Assembly: GCF_031843945.1 (NCBI RefSeq)
Contig: NZ_JAVTJJ010000001.1
Span: 558,001-622,000 of the forward strand
Direction of reading: 5' to 3'
From: Paracidovorax sp031843945
GTDB taxonomy: Bacteria > Pseudomonadota > Gammaproteobacteria > Burkholderiales > Burkholderiaceae_C
Length of the DNA stretch: 64,000 nt
Shown here piece by piece: positions 28,152 through 36,098 of the stretch. Positions within the stretch are counted from its first letter, which is position 1. The number at the start of each line of letters is the position of its first letter. Below the pieces are notes generated by a model. That model did not search any database and was not told where the DNA came from. It was given only the letters and a program-made list of their open reading frames with translations. The position numbers and the translations under genes are program-made.

Positions 28152-28845
28152 GCCCGGCGCCGCCTTGGCGCCCGGTGTGGAATGCCTGCACGAAGACGCC
28201 GACCTGCTGGTGCTGTGCAAGCCGTCGGGCCTGCTGTGCGTGCCGGGCCGGGGCCCCGACAAGCAGGACTGCCTGAGCGCCCGCGCGCAGCAGCGGTGGC
28301 CCGATGCGCTGGTGGTGCACCGGCTCGATCAGGCGACGTCGGGCATCGTGGTGATGGCGCGGTCGCTGGCGGTGCAGCGTGCGCTCAGCCAGGCATTCGC
28401 CGAGCGACGGGTGCACAAGCGCTATGTGGCCGTGGTGCAGGGCTGCCTTGCGGCGCCTGATGCGCAAGCAAATGCCCCAGCTGAACACGACGACGCGCCG
28501 CACTGGCACACCATCGACCTGCCGATTGCCGCCGACTGGGAGCGTCGCCCGCTGCGCGTGATCGATGCGGAGAAAGGCAAGCCCAGCCTGACCCGCTGGC
28601 GCACGGTTGTAGTTGATGCCGATGCCGCCAGCACCCGGGTCGAACTGCAACCCGTGACCGGCCGCACCCACCAGTTGCGCGTGCATCTGGCCGCGCTGGG
28701 CCACCCCATTCTGGGCGACGCGCTCTATGCCGACGCGCAGGCCCTGGCCCGCGCACCACGGCTGCTGCTGCATGCCACCCACATCGCATTCGATCACCCG
28801 GGCACGGGGCAGCCGCTGGCGTTCACTTCGCCAGCGCCCTTCTGA
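28135..28845 (+). CDS. RluA-family pseudouridine synthase
   Basis: The 236-residue enzyme isomerises uridine to pseudouridine in rRNA or tRNA. The catalytic aspartate is in ALVVHRLDQATSGIVVMA (about residues 60-77). Other family blocks are DLLVLCKPSGLLCVPGRG near 24-41 and ELQPVTGRTHQLRVHLAALG near 163-182. It lacks an S4 domain, as in the short RluA/TruC branch. Its ATG lies inside the end of the hybrid kinase gene, so the two are probably co-transcribed. The exact RNA target cannot be named. Confidence 0.93.
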   Translation: MPAVAEPGAALAPGVECLHEDADLLVLCKPSGLLCVPGRGPDKQDCLSARAQQRWPDALVVHRLDQATSGIVVMARSLAVQRALSQAFAERRVHKRYVAVVQGCLAAPDAQANAPAEHDDAPHWHTIDLPIAADWERRPLRVIDAEKGKPSLTRWRTVVVDADAASTRVELQPVTGRTHQLRVHLAALGHPILGDALYADAQALARAPRLLLHATHIAFDHPGTGQPLAFTSPAPF

Positions 28846-28854
28846 ATTTCAAGC

Positions 28855-28915
28855 CTTTTTGACCTATAGCGCTTGATGCATAAGCGCTAGTAGCTATTAA
28901 TTTAATAGCAAATTG
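28855..28915 (-). repeat. AGCGCT-stem intergenic repeat, copy 3 (reverse orientation)
   Basis: TAGCGCTT (28867-28874), a 7-nt loop GATGCAT and AAGCGCTA (28882-28889) form a perfect 8-bp stem. The AT arm GTAGCTATTAATTTAATAGC follows on the right, so this copy is inverted relative to copies 1 and 2. It lies between convergent genes. Confidence 0.9.
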
Positions 28916-28953
28916 CTGTGAAGAGCGCCGTATGCCTTCAAGCGCTCAAACCC

Positions 28954-30030
28954 TCAATCGGCCGTGCTGTCGAGCACGTCTTGCAGCGCACCGCTCCAGA
29001 GCGCATGTGCCGGGCCCGAGGCCTGGTGGCCGAATGCGGTGTCCATCTCCACATAGCGGGCCAGCCCGGTGCCCGCTGCGGCCAGCGTGCCGCGCACGGC
29101 AACGGGCGGAAACAGCAGGTCGGTGCTGGCCGTGACGTGCAGCAACTGGCAGCGCAGTTCATGCAGCCGGGGCCGCACATCAAAAGCCAGCGCTGCCTTC
29201 AGCAGCACGATCAAGGAGTGCGCATCAAATTCCGCCGCCCAGGCGCGGGCCATGGAGTCGATGCGTGCCTGCCGCGCGTGGGCATCGTGCACGCCCTGCG
29301 CGCGCAGCACCTCGTCCATGCCGTAAGCCTGCAGCGTTGCCTGGCGCAAGCGATGCAACGTGGGCTGCACGCCGGCGCCTTCGGCATAGCGGCCGGCGTT
29401 CCACCCTGGGTCGGCCTGCAGCGCTGCGTACAGCGTGGGCAGATCCATATGCGGGCTCGGCGGCATGAAGGGTGCCGAAACCACAGCAGCAATAGCATCC
29501 ACCCGATCAGGATGGTCCAGCGCCCACTGCAGGGCCTGAAAGCCGCCGTATGAAGGACCGACCACCGCGCGCAGGCGCTGCACGCCCAGGTGCTGCAGCA
29601 ACTGGTGCTGCACCTGGACGATGTCCTGCAGCGTGATGTCGGGGAAATCCGGGCCATAGACACGGCCGGTACGCGGGTCGATGCTGGCCGGCCCGGTGCT
29701 GCCGTAGCACGAGCCCAGCATGTTGGAGCAGACGATGAAATACCGGTCGGTGTCGAGCACCCGGCCCGGCCCGATCAGTGGCGCCCATGACCCTTCCGCC
29801 ACGCCGTCGCCATGCGCCAGCATGCGGTGGCTGGCCGTATAGCCGTGGGTGACGAGGATGGCATTGTCGCCGCCGGGCGCAAGCCGCCCGTAGGTGGCGT
29901 AGGCCACGTCCACCTCGGGCAGCACTGCGCCAGATTGCAGGCGCAGCGGCCCCAGGCGATGCAGCGCGTCGTGCACGGCAGTGGAATCGGAGGGCGACAA
30001 AGCGGGCGAAAGGGCCGAGGACTGGAGCAT
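28954..30030 (-). CDS. Alpha/beta-fold acyltransferase or hydrolase of the MetX family
   Basis: The 358-residue protein follows the homoserine acetyltransferase fold. It shows LPEVDVAYATYGRLAPGGDN near 37-56, NAILVTHGYTASHRML, CSNMLGSCYGSTGPASIDPR near 101-120 and nucleophile Ser in VVGPSYGGFQALQWALDHP. DTAFGHQASG near 331-340 supplies the late histidine. True MetX usually has GGSMGG at the nucleophile and a longer homoserine site, so a different acyl substrate is likely. It lies 28 bp behind the Bug gene on the same strand and is probably under the same LacI operator. Confidence 0.82.
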   Translation of the reverse strand: MLQSSALSPALSPSDSTAVHDALHRLGPLRLQSGAVLPEVDVAYATYGRLAPGGDNAILVTHGYTASHRMLAHGDGVAEGSWAPLIGPGRVLDTDRYFIVCSNMLGSCYGSTGPASIDPRTGRVYGPDFPDITLQDIVQVQHQLLQHLGVQRLRAVVGPSYGGFQALQWALDHPDRVDAIAAVVSAPFMPPSPHMDLPTLYAALQADPGWNAGRYAEGAGVQPTLHRLRQATLQAYGMDEVLRAQGVHDAHARQARIDSMARAWAAEFDAHSLIVLLKAALAFDVRPRLHELRCQLLHVTASTDLLFPPVAVRGTLAAAGTGLARYVEMDTAFGHQASGPAHALWSGALQDVLDSTAD

Positions 30031-30058
30031 GCGTGCGACAAAAAAACAGTGAGAGAAA

Positions 30059-31042
30059 TCAGGACTCGATGCGGATCTGCGCGGCGCGAATCACCTCCGC
30101 CCAGCGCTGCGTGTCGCGCCGCACGAAGGCGTCGAATTCGCCGGGCGTCGATTCCCAGGGCACCCAGCCGTCGGCCTCGAGCGGCTGGCGCACTTCGGGC
30201 TGGCGCATGGCGTGTGCCACGGCGGCGGCCACGCGCTCCACGATGGGCGCGGGCGTACCCCGGGGCGCATCCACGCCCGCCCAGGAGGTGACCACCATGT
30301 CGGCAAAGCCCGATTCAACGAAGGTCGGCACGTTGGGCAGCGCGGGGTTGCGCTGCGCGCCGCTGATCGCCAGCGCCTTGAGCTTGCCGGCCTTCAGGTG
30401 CGGCAGGGCGGTATCTTGGTTGAGCGCGATGACGCGCACGGTGCCTGCCAGCACGTCCTGCAACGCAGGCGCCGTGCCTTTGTAGGCAATGTGGTTGAGC
30501 TGGATGCGGGCCGCGCGCTGGAACATCTCCAGCGTGAGGTGGCCCGACGTGCCATTGCCGCCGCTCGCAAAGTCGATGGCGCCCGGCTTGGCGCGTGCCA
30601 GCGCCACGAAGGCGGCCAGCGTGTCGGCGTCGAAGTCGGGCCGCACCACCAGCACGTTGGGGCCCTGCGTCATGGGCGCCACGCGAATGAAATCCTGCAG
30701 GTAGTCGTAGGGCAGCTTGGCGTACAGGCTGGGGTTGATGGCATTGAAGACCCCGGTGAACAGCAGCGTGTAGCCATCCGCCGGGGCCTTGGCCGCCACC
30801 GCCGTGCCCAGCGTGCCGCCAGCGCCGCCCCGGTTGTCCACCACGATGGGCTGGCCCAGGAACTTGCCCATGCCAGTGCCCAGCAGGCGCGCCAGCCGGT
30901 CACTGGCGCCGCCCGGCGGCGTGGGCACCACCAGGCGCACGGGGCGCGTCGGCCACTGCGCGTCCTGCGCGGCGGCCCAGGCGGGCAGCAGGCCCGTTCC
31001 CAGCGCCAGCATCGCGCCGCGCCGATTCGTCAAAAACGCCAT
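30059..31042 (-). CDS. Bug/TctC-family solute-binding protein
   Basis: The 327-residue periplasmic protein has a signal peptide ending AWAAAQ (about residue 25). It shows the Bug core PTRPVRLVVPTPPGGASDRL, GQPIVVDNRGGAGGTLGT, INHxAYKG-like LNHIAYKGTAPALQDVLAG and LPNVPTFVESGF. Bug proteins bind carboxylates or amides, and most lack a cognate transporter nearby, as here. It is the first gene after an 18-bp palindromic operator and the lacI gene, so LacI control is very likely. Confidence 0.93.
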   Translation of the reverse strand: MAFLTNRRGAMLALGTGLLPAWAAAQDAQWPTRPVRLVVPTPPGGASDRLARLLGTGMGKFLGQPIVVDNRGGAGGTLGTAVAAKAPADGYTLLFTGVFNAINPSLYAKLPYDYLQDFIRVAPMTQGPNVLVVRPDFDADTLAAFVALARAKPGAIDFASGGNGTSGHLTLEMFQRAARIQLNHIAYKGTAPALQDVLAGTVRVIALNQDTALPHLKAGKLKALAISGAQRNPALPNVPTFVESGFADMVVTSWAGVDAPRGTPAPIVERVAAAVAHAMRQPEVRQPLEADGWVPWESTPGEFDAFVRRDTQRWAEVIRAAQIRIES

Positions 31043-31073
31043 GGTGTATCTCCAGTCATGCTTGTTGTCTACG

Positions 31074-31091
31074 AATGGTACCGGTACCATT
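31074..31091 (-). promoter_or_regulatory. LacI-type operator, 18-bp perfect palindrome
   Basis: AATGGTACCGGTACCATT is a perfect palindrome with the central CG typical of LacI/GalR operators, and is close to gluconate-type sites (ATGTTACCGGTAACAT). It lies 31 bp upstream of the Bug start and 60 bp after the lacI stop, so it most probably blocks transcription of the Bug and MetX-like genes. Confidence 0.85.
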
Positions 31092-31151
31092 TGAATCGTG
31101 AAAGGGTCAGCGCATGCTCGTTTTCCATGAGACGCGCGGCCGTCTTGCCGA

Positions 31152-32192
31152 TCAGCTGGTCGCGCGCCGGGTGATGGAAAAACCGAGATCCCAAACGCGG
31201 CTGGCGATCTCCCGGCCTTCCAGGCGGTCGACGATGAGCTGCCCGGCGCGCGCGCCAATCGCCTGCCCATCCAGATGCACCGTGGTCAGCGCGGGCTCCA
31301 TGTCGCCAGAGAACGGCAAGTCGCCACAGCCGACGATCGCCAGTTGACCTGGCACGCGCAGGCCCCGCGCCTGCGCCTCAATCAACACACCCATGGCCAT
31401 CAGGTCCGAATTGCAGAACACGGCATCGACCGGCAATGCACCGCCCTGCTCCACCAACGCGGCCAGTGCGTCGCGCCCGCTGCGCACCGTGGCCGGCGCG
31501 GGCGCGGCATGCATCAGCGGCACGGGCAAGCCCAGCGCCTGCGCGGCTTGTGTGAAAGCGGCGGCGCGCGCCCGCGACCGGGCATCTTGCGCGCCGAAGA
31601 ACGCCAGTCGCCGCCGGCCGCCCGCGTGCAAAAAAGCCACCACCTCCCGCGCCATGCCGGCGTGCGAAAAGCCCACCAGCAGGTCGATGGGGTCGTCCAC
31701 CAGGTCCCAGGTTTCCACCACCGGCACGCCGCTGGCACGCAGGCGCTGGCGCCAGGCGGGCGATTCCAGCGGGCCGGTGATGACGATGCCGGCCGGCCGG
31801 CGGCCCAGCAGGGTTTCCAGAATGCCGTCCAGCCGGGCGTTGTCGTAGCCGGTCTGGCCCAGCAGCAATTGGCAGCCGCTGGGCTCCAGCGCCTCGCCCA
31901 GCGCTTCCAGCATGGGGTGCAGGGTGAGCGTGGACAGCGACGGCACCAGCGCCGCCACCATGCGGCTGTGGCCTGACGACAAGGCGCCGGCGATCAGGTT
32001 GGGCACGTAGCCGCTGGCGGCCACCGCCTCGCGCACGCGCTCGCGCACTGCCAGCGACACCTGGTCGGGCGTGCTCAAAGCGCGTGACACGGTGATCGGC
32101 GCCACGCCCGCCAGGCGCGCCACATCGCGGATGGTGACGTGGCCCGAACCTCGGCGTCGACGGGTAGCAGGGGGCTGGCTGGAATCTTCCAT
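31152..32192 (-). CDS. LacI-family transcriptional regulator (GntR-like subgroup)
   Basis: The 346-residue regulator has a basic N-terminus, then VTIRDVARLAGVAPITVSRA followed by LSTPDQVS, the LacI helix-turn-helix (about residues 19-46). The hinge helix (VPNLIAGALSSGHSRMVAAL) and periplasmic-binding-like effector domain follow, with the DAVFCNSDLMAMGVL segment near 259-273. An ideal operator lies between this gene and the downstream Bug gene. The sugar-acid-type operator suggests the effector may be an aldonate-like acid, but this is inference. Confidence 0.95.
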   Translation of the reverse strand: MEDSSQPPATRRRRGSGHVTIRDVARLAGVAPITVSRALSTPDQVSLAVRERVREAVAASGYVPNLIAGALSSGHSRMVAALVPSLSTLTLHPMLEALGEALEPSGCQLLLGQTGYDNARLDGILETLLGRRPAGIVITGPLESPAWRQRLRASGVPVVETWDLVDDPIDLLVGFSHAGMAREVVAFLHAGGRRRLAFFGAQDARSRARAAAFTQAAQALGLPVPLMHAAPAPATVRSGRDALAALVEQGGALPVDAVFCNSDLMAMGVLIEAQARGLRVPGQLAIVGCGDLPFSGDMEPALTTVHLDGQAIGARAGQLIVDRLEGREIASRVWDLGFSITRRATS

Positions 32193-32207
32193 GTGGCGAT
32201 TCTAGGG

Positions 32208-32260
32208 AGCGCGCCTTGCGCATGCCCCTTGCAGCCGCGGCACGCAGCGCGCCTTGCGCA
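32208..32260. promoter_or_regulatory. Pair of identical 15-bp direct repeats between lacI and the SDR gene
   Basis: AGCGCGCCTTGCGCA occurs at 32208-32222 and again at 32246-32260, 38 bp apart (about 3.6 turns). The pair is in the divergent region and could bind a regulator of either gene. Confidence 0.4.
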
Positions 32261-32304
32261 AACCCTCGGTGCCTTTGCGCGCCCGGCCGCTACCATTGCC
32301 GCCC

Positions 32305-33066
32305 ATGACGCAACCTCATCTCTATCTGATCACCGGAGCATCGCGCGGCATGGGCTTGGCCATGGCGCGCCAGCTGCTGCAGCCGGGCCACACGCTGGTC
32401 ACGTTGTCGCGCAACCCGTCCGCTGAACTAACATCGGCCGCCGAAGGAACCGGGGCCACGCTGGAGCAGTGGCCCATCGACCTGGCGCAGGCGCCCGACG
32501 CCGCCGCACGGCTGCGCGACTGGCTCACCGCCCTGCCCGCCGGCCGCCTCGCGTCGGCCACGCTGATCAACAACGCGGGCGTGATTCCGCCAATCGCCCC
32601 GCTGTCGGATAGCGACCCCGATGCACTGGCGCAGGCACTGCGCGTGGGGCTGGAGGCGCCCATGCTGCTGACGGGTGCCTTCCTGGGCGCGACGGCCGGC
32701 TGGCAGGTGCCGCGCAAGGTGCTCAACATTTCGTCGGGCCTGGGCCGGCGCGCCATGGCGTCGCAGGCCGCCTACTGCGCGGCCAAGGCGGGCATGGACC
32801 ACTTCACCCGCTGCGTGGCGCTCGACGAAGCAGCCCGGCCGCACGGCGCGCGCGTGTGTTCGCTGGCGCCCGGCGTCATCGACACCGACATGCAGACCCA
32901 GTTGCGCGGCGCCGACCCGCAGCGCTTTCCGGACGCGGGCAGCTTTGCGGCACTCAAGGACGAAGGCCGGCTCACATCGCCCGACGAGGCCGCCCGCCGC
33001 GTGCTGGCCTGGCTGGCGCGCGCCGACTTCGGCGATGCGCCTGTGGCCGACGTGCGCGAAGGCTGA
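32305..33066 (+). CDS. Short-chain dehydrogenase/reductase
   Basis: The 253-residue oxidoreductase has the NAD(P) loop YLITGASRGMGLAMA (residues 6-20), the structural NNAG motif and the catalytic Ser and Tyr/Lys in LNISSGLGRRAMASQAAYCA plus AKAGMD (YxxxK). It resembles the sepiapterin-reductase/benzil-reductase branch (SPR-like), but the substrate is not certain. ATG at 32305 is used; the upstream frame has no ribosome site. It is divergent from lacI. Confidence 0.9.
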   Translation: MTQPHLYLITGASRGMGLAMARQLLQPGHTLVTLSRNPSAELTSAAEGTGATLEQWPIDLAQAPDAAARLRDWLTALPAGRLASATLINNAGVIPPIAPLSDSDPDALAQALRVGLEAPMLLTGAFLGATAGWQVPRKVLNISSGLGRRAMASQAAYCAAKAGMDHFTRCVALDEAARPHGARVCSLAPGVIDTDMQTQLRGADPQRFPDAGSFAALKDEGRLTSPDEAARRVLAWLARADFGDAPVADVREG

Positions 33067-33076
33067 TCCACCCAAA

Positions 33077-33140
33077 CGCTATCACTTTAATAGCTACTAG
33101 CGCTTATGGATAGGGCGCTAGAGGCATAATTGGCACTAAA
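33077..33140 (+). repeat. AGCGCT-stem intergenic repeat, copy 4
   Basis: CGCTATCACTTTAATAGCTAC leads to TAGCGC (33098-33103), a 11-nt loop region TTATGGATAGG and GCGCTA (33115-33120), then GAGGCATAATTGGC. It is the most diverged of the clear copies and lies just upstream of a Bug gene. Confidence 0.85.
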
Positions 33141-33187
33141 CCGCTGCAACCCTCTCATTTTTTGACGACAACGGAGACAACCACACC

Positions 33188-34171
33188 ATGATTCGCACCC
33201 TGCTGTCCTTCACCGCCCTGGCCCTTGCCGTGAGCACCGGCGCGCACGCGCAGACCGCTGCTGCCGGCGCCGACTACCCCACCAAGCCGGTCCGCCTGAT
33301 CGTGCCCTTCCCGCCCGGCGGCGGCACCGACATCCTGGCGCGCCTGGTGGCAACCAAGCTGGGCGAGAGCACCAAGTGGACTGTGGTGGCCGACAACCGA
33401 CCCGGCGCCGGCGGCACGCTAGGCATCACCGAAACCGTTCGCATGGCGCCTACGGGCTACGACATCGTGATGGGCCAGAAGGACAACCTGGTCATCGGCC
33501 CATGGCTCTACAAGAACCTGCCATGGGAGCCCACGCGCGACCTGACGCCCATCGCCCACGTTGCCTACACGCCGGTGATCATCGCCACCAGCGCCAATTC
33601 GCGCTTCAAGACACTGGCCGACGTGGTGGCTGCCGCCAAGGCCACGCCGGGCACCATCACCTACGGCTCGCCGGGCAACGGCACCTCCATTCACCTGGCG
33701 GGCGACCTGTTTGAAAAGGCCGCCGGCGTGAAGCTGGTGCACGTGCCGTACAAGGGATCGAACCCGGCGCTGATGGATGCGCTGTCGGGCAACGTGGATC
33801 TGCTGGTGTCGTCAGTCCCCTCCGCCATCGGCCAGATCAAGTCGGGCAAGCTGCGCCCGCTGGCCGTGACGTCGGCACGCCGCAGCTCGTCGCTGCCTGA
33901 CGTGCCCACCGTGGCCGAGTCGGGCTACGCCGGCTTCGACGTGAGCACCTGGTACGGCCTGTTCGCACCGGCCGGCACGCCCGCTGCCGTGGTCACCCGC
34001 TTGAATACCGAGGTCAACAAGCTGCTGGCCACGCCGGAGATGAAGGCGGCCATCCAGGCCCAGGGCGCCGAGCCTGAAGCGCTGTCGGTCAGCCAGTTCA
34101 ACACGCTGTTCCGCAACGACTACGCCAAGTGGAAGGGCATCGTCGAGGCCTCGGGCGCGAAGATCGAGTAA
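33188..34171 (+). CDS. Bug/TctC-family solute-binding protein
   Basis: The 327-residue protein has a signal peptide ending GAHAQT (about residue 21). The Bug motifs are YPTKPVRLIVPFPPGGGTDI, RPGAGGTLGITE, VHVPYKGSNPALMDALSGNV and LPDVPTVAESGYAGFDVSTW. It is a solitary binding protein with its own ribosome site (CGGAGACA) and a strong terminator. It is only moderately similar to the Bug protein at 30059-31042, so the ligands probably differ. Confidence 0.94.
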   Translation: MIRTLLSFTALALAVSTGAHAQTAAAGADYPTKPVRLIVPFPPGGGTDILARLVATKLGESTKWTVVADNRPGAGGTLGITETVRMAPTGYDIVMGQKDNLVIGPWLYKNLPWEPTRDLTPIAHVAYTPVIIATSANSRFKTLADVVAAAKATPGTITYGSPGNGTSIHLAGDLFEKAAGVKLVHVPYKGSNPALMDALSGNVDLLVSSVPSAIGQIKSGKLRPLAVTSARRSSSLPDVPTVAESGYAGFDVSTWYGLFAPAGTPAAVVTRLNTEVNKLLATPEMKAAIQAQGAEPEALSVSQFNTLFRNDYAKWKGIVEASGAKIE

Positions 34172-34196
34172 GCCAAGCGAATCTCCAAAGCATGAC

Positions 34197-34234
34197 AAAA
34201 GGCTCCCGAGGCGATTGCTTCGGGAGCCTTTTTT
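34197..34234 (+). terminator. Rho-independent terminator after the Bug gene
   Basis: GGCTCCCGA (34201-34209) pairs with TCGGGAGCC (34220-34228), preceded by four A and followed by six T residues. The flanking A and T runs extend the stem, so it may work in both directions and also serve the convergent uspA gene. Confidence 0.93.
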
Positions 34235-34283
34235 GATGGCCGCACCGCCCACCGCTTCAGAGAGGTGGGAGCTGCAATACAGA

Positions 34284-34721
34284 TCAGTCGCGCACGACCA
34301 GCACCGGCACCTTGGCCACGCCCAGCACACGCTGCGTGACACTTCCCAGCACCAGCTTCTCCAGGCCGCGCCGGCCGTGGGAGCCCATGACGATCAGATC
34401 GGCGCCCGACGATTCCGCCGCGCGCGCAATGCCGTCGTGTACAGCGTGCCCTTCGCCCACCACCGTCGTCACGGGAATGCCCGCCTGCTCCAGGGCAGAC
34501 TTGGCGGCATCCAGCGCCGTATTGGCCTCAGCCGTGGCGGCCGTCAGGTACTGCGACTGGCCGTAGGCAAAGTCGGCACCCACGCCCGTGAAGGGGTACG
34601 GGTCGACCACATACAAAGCCGTCACCTTGCTGCCGAACGCCTTGGCCAGGCCAGCAGCCTTGGACACTGCGATCTGCGAGGTGTTCGAACCGTCGACGGG
34701 AATCAGAATGTGTTGGAACAT
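34284..34721 (-). CDS. Universal stress protein, UspA family
   Basis: The 145-residue single-domain protein has the ATP-binding signature GSHGRRGLEKLVLGSVTQRV (G-2x-G-9x-G[ST]) at residues 113-132 and the strand MFQHILIPVDGSNTSQIAVS at the start. ATP-binding Usp proteins act in stress survival and energy sensing. The start follows a GGAGAAG ribosome site. It appears monocistronic. Confidence 0.95.
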   Translation of the reverse strand: MFQHILIPVDGSNTSQIAVSKAAGLAKAFGSKVTALYVVDPYPFTGVGADFAYGQSQYLTAATAEANTALDAAKSALEQAGIPVTTVVGEGHAVHDGIARAAESSGADLIVMGSHGRRGLEKLVLGSVTQRVLGVAKVPVLVVRD

Positions 34722-34812
34722 AGAGTCTTCTCCTTCAGGTTGAGAGACGGCCTGACAGCCGCGGGAACCATGACAGTGTGGCAGCGGCGGCGATCCTTGG
34801 CCTTGATGCCCA

Positions 34813-35604
34813 TCAGTTCGCAGGGACTTGCACCGTCGTGTCTATGGCATCCTGAAAGCCGCCGCGCCTGCATGTGACTACCAGCGTATCGCGCCAACCG
34901 CCAGCCGCCAAGGGCTGGATGGGCGTGGTTTCGTGGATCATGCGGCTGTCGTCCAGCAGCAGCAGCGACCACGGCTCGGTCAACGTGAAACGCTGGCCGA
35001 AGGGGCCGGCCGCTTCGAAGATGCGGGTCTCGCCTCCCTTGATGCCCTCGCGCGCAACGAGGAACACCGCCACCAGATCCACGCCGTCGCGGTGCGCGCC
35101 TTCGGGCGTGGGGCGGCCGATGCCGCCTGCGGTGTCGATTCGGAACTGGTGCGCTTCGACAAACCACGGCTGCGGCTTGGACGCCAGCGCTGCCTGCGCC
35201 AGGCCCGCAAGCGACGCCATCAAACGCTGCCAGGCAGGTGCCGCCAACACCGCATCGGTCACGGGCGCGAACCAGCGCTCCATGCCACCGTGCAGCGCGT
35301 TGTATTCCACGGGTTGCCAATGGGCGCGGTGCGGCACGGGGCGCAACTGTATTTCACCGCTCAGCGGGTCGGGTTCGGCCACGAAGCTGGCATGGCGGCG
35401 CCGGCGGTAGCGGCCGCCGTCCTTCAGGAACTCGTCGGGCGGGAGATCGTTCCAGTCGGCGCGCAAAGCGTTGAGCTCGCCAAGGTCCGCGCCCGCCCAG
35501 GCCATGACATCCTGCGGGCTCAAGACCACGTGGCCGGTGTCACGCAGTTGCGCAGCGATATCGCCAACGGAAACATAGGGAGGGGGAAACGTCACTTGGG
35601 CCAT
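34813..35604 (-). CDS. 2OG-Fe(II) dioxygenase family protein (PF10014)
   Basis: The 263-residue protein has the iron-binding HxD in PTPEGAHRDGVDLVAVFLV and the distal histidine in SRMIHETTPI. This matches the 2OG-Fe dioxygenase family, in which some members hydroxylate free L-amino acids such as isoleucine or lysine. The 2-oxoglutarate arginine is probably in the C-terminal WRDTLVVTCRR. ATG at 35604 is used; earlier codons overlap the promoter region of the PilZ gene. Substrate unknown. Confidence 0.85.
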   Translation of the reverse strand: MAQVTFPPPYVSVGDIAAQLRDTGHVVLSPQDVMAWAGADLGELNALRADWNDLPPDEFLKDGGRYRRRRHASFVAEPDPLSGEIQLRPVPHRAHWQPVEYNALHGGMERWFAPVTDAVLAAPAWQRLMASLAGLAQAALASKPQPWFVEAHQFRIDTAGGIGRPTPEGAHRDGVDLVAVFLVAREGIKGGETRIFEAAGPFGQRFTLTEPWSLLLLDDSRMIHETTPIQPLAAGGWRDTLVVTCRRGGFQDAIDTTVQVPAN

Positions 35605-35703
35605 AGCACGCGAGCTTAAGGCACCGCAGCGGCGTTGTTCAGAGCGTGCGCCACGCGGCCTCCGCCTTGCGCTAGCATGCCGGGCACCCACCAGGAGCTT
35701 TCC

Positions 35704-36072
35704 ATGGCCTCAGAGCGCCGCCACTTCATCCGCATCGGGTTTCAAGCGCCCGCCCAGTTCACCACCGGCCACGGCACCTTCGCCGCACAGGTGCTGGATC
35801 TGTCGCTCAAAGGCGCGTTGCTGCAACTGCCGCCCGACGTCGTTCTGGCGGTGGGCATGCCCTGCCAGCTGGCCATGCCACTGTCGCCGGGCGAAGCGCA
35901 CATCTCGATGTCTGCGGAAGTGGCTCACATCGACGGCGAGCAGGTCGGTTTGCTGTGCCGCGTAATCGACCTTGACAGCGTGACCCACTTGCGCCGCCTG
36001 ATCGAATTGCAGCTGGAAGACCCAGCCCTGCTGGAGCGGGAGCTGGGCGAGCTGGCCGATACGCGTTCGTAA
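35704..36072 (+). CDS. PilZ-domain protein (c-di-GMP binding)
   Basis: The 122-residue protein is a single PilZ domain. The c-di-GMP motif is complete: ERRHFIRIG (RxxxR, residues 3-11) and DLSLKGALLQ (D-x-S-x-x-G, near 35-44). A good AGGAG ribosome site precedes the ATG at 35704. It may act as a c-di-GMP-responsive adaptor for motility or surface functions. No partner gene is adjacent. Confidence 0.93.
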   Translation: MASERRHFIRIGFQAPAQFTTGHGTFAAQVLDLSLKGALLQLPPDVVLAVGMPCQLAMPLSPGEAHISMSAEVAHIDGEQVGLLCRVIDLDSVTHLRRLIELQLEDPALLERELGELADTRS

Positions 36073-36098
36073 AGGCCCCCCGCGCCGAACCGCGACGC

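Noticed and set aside
25818..28262. Long minus-strand frame opposite the hybrid histidine kinase
   Set aside because: Shadow of a high-GC coding region; no domain and no ribosome site.
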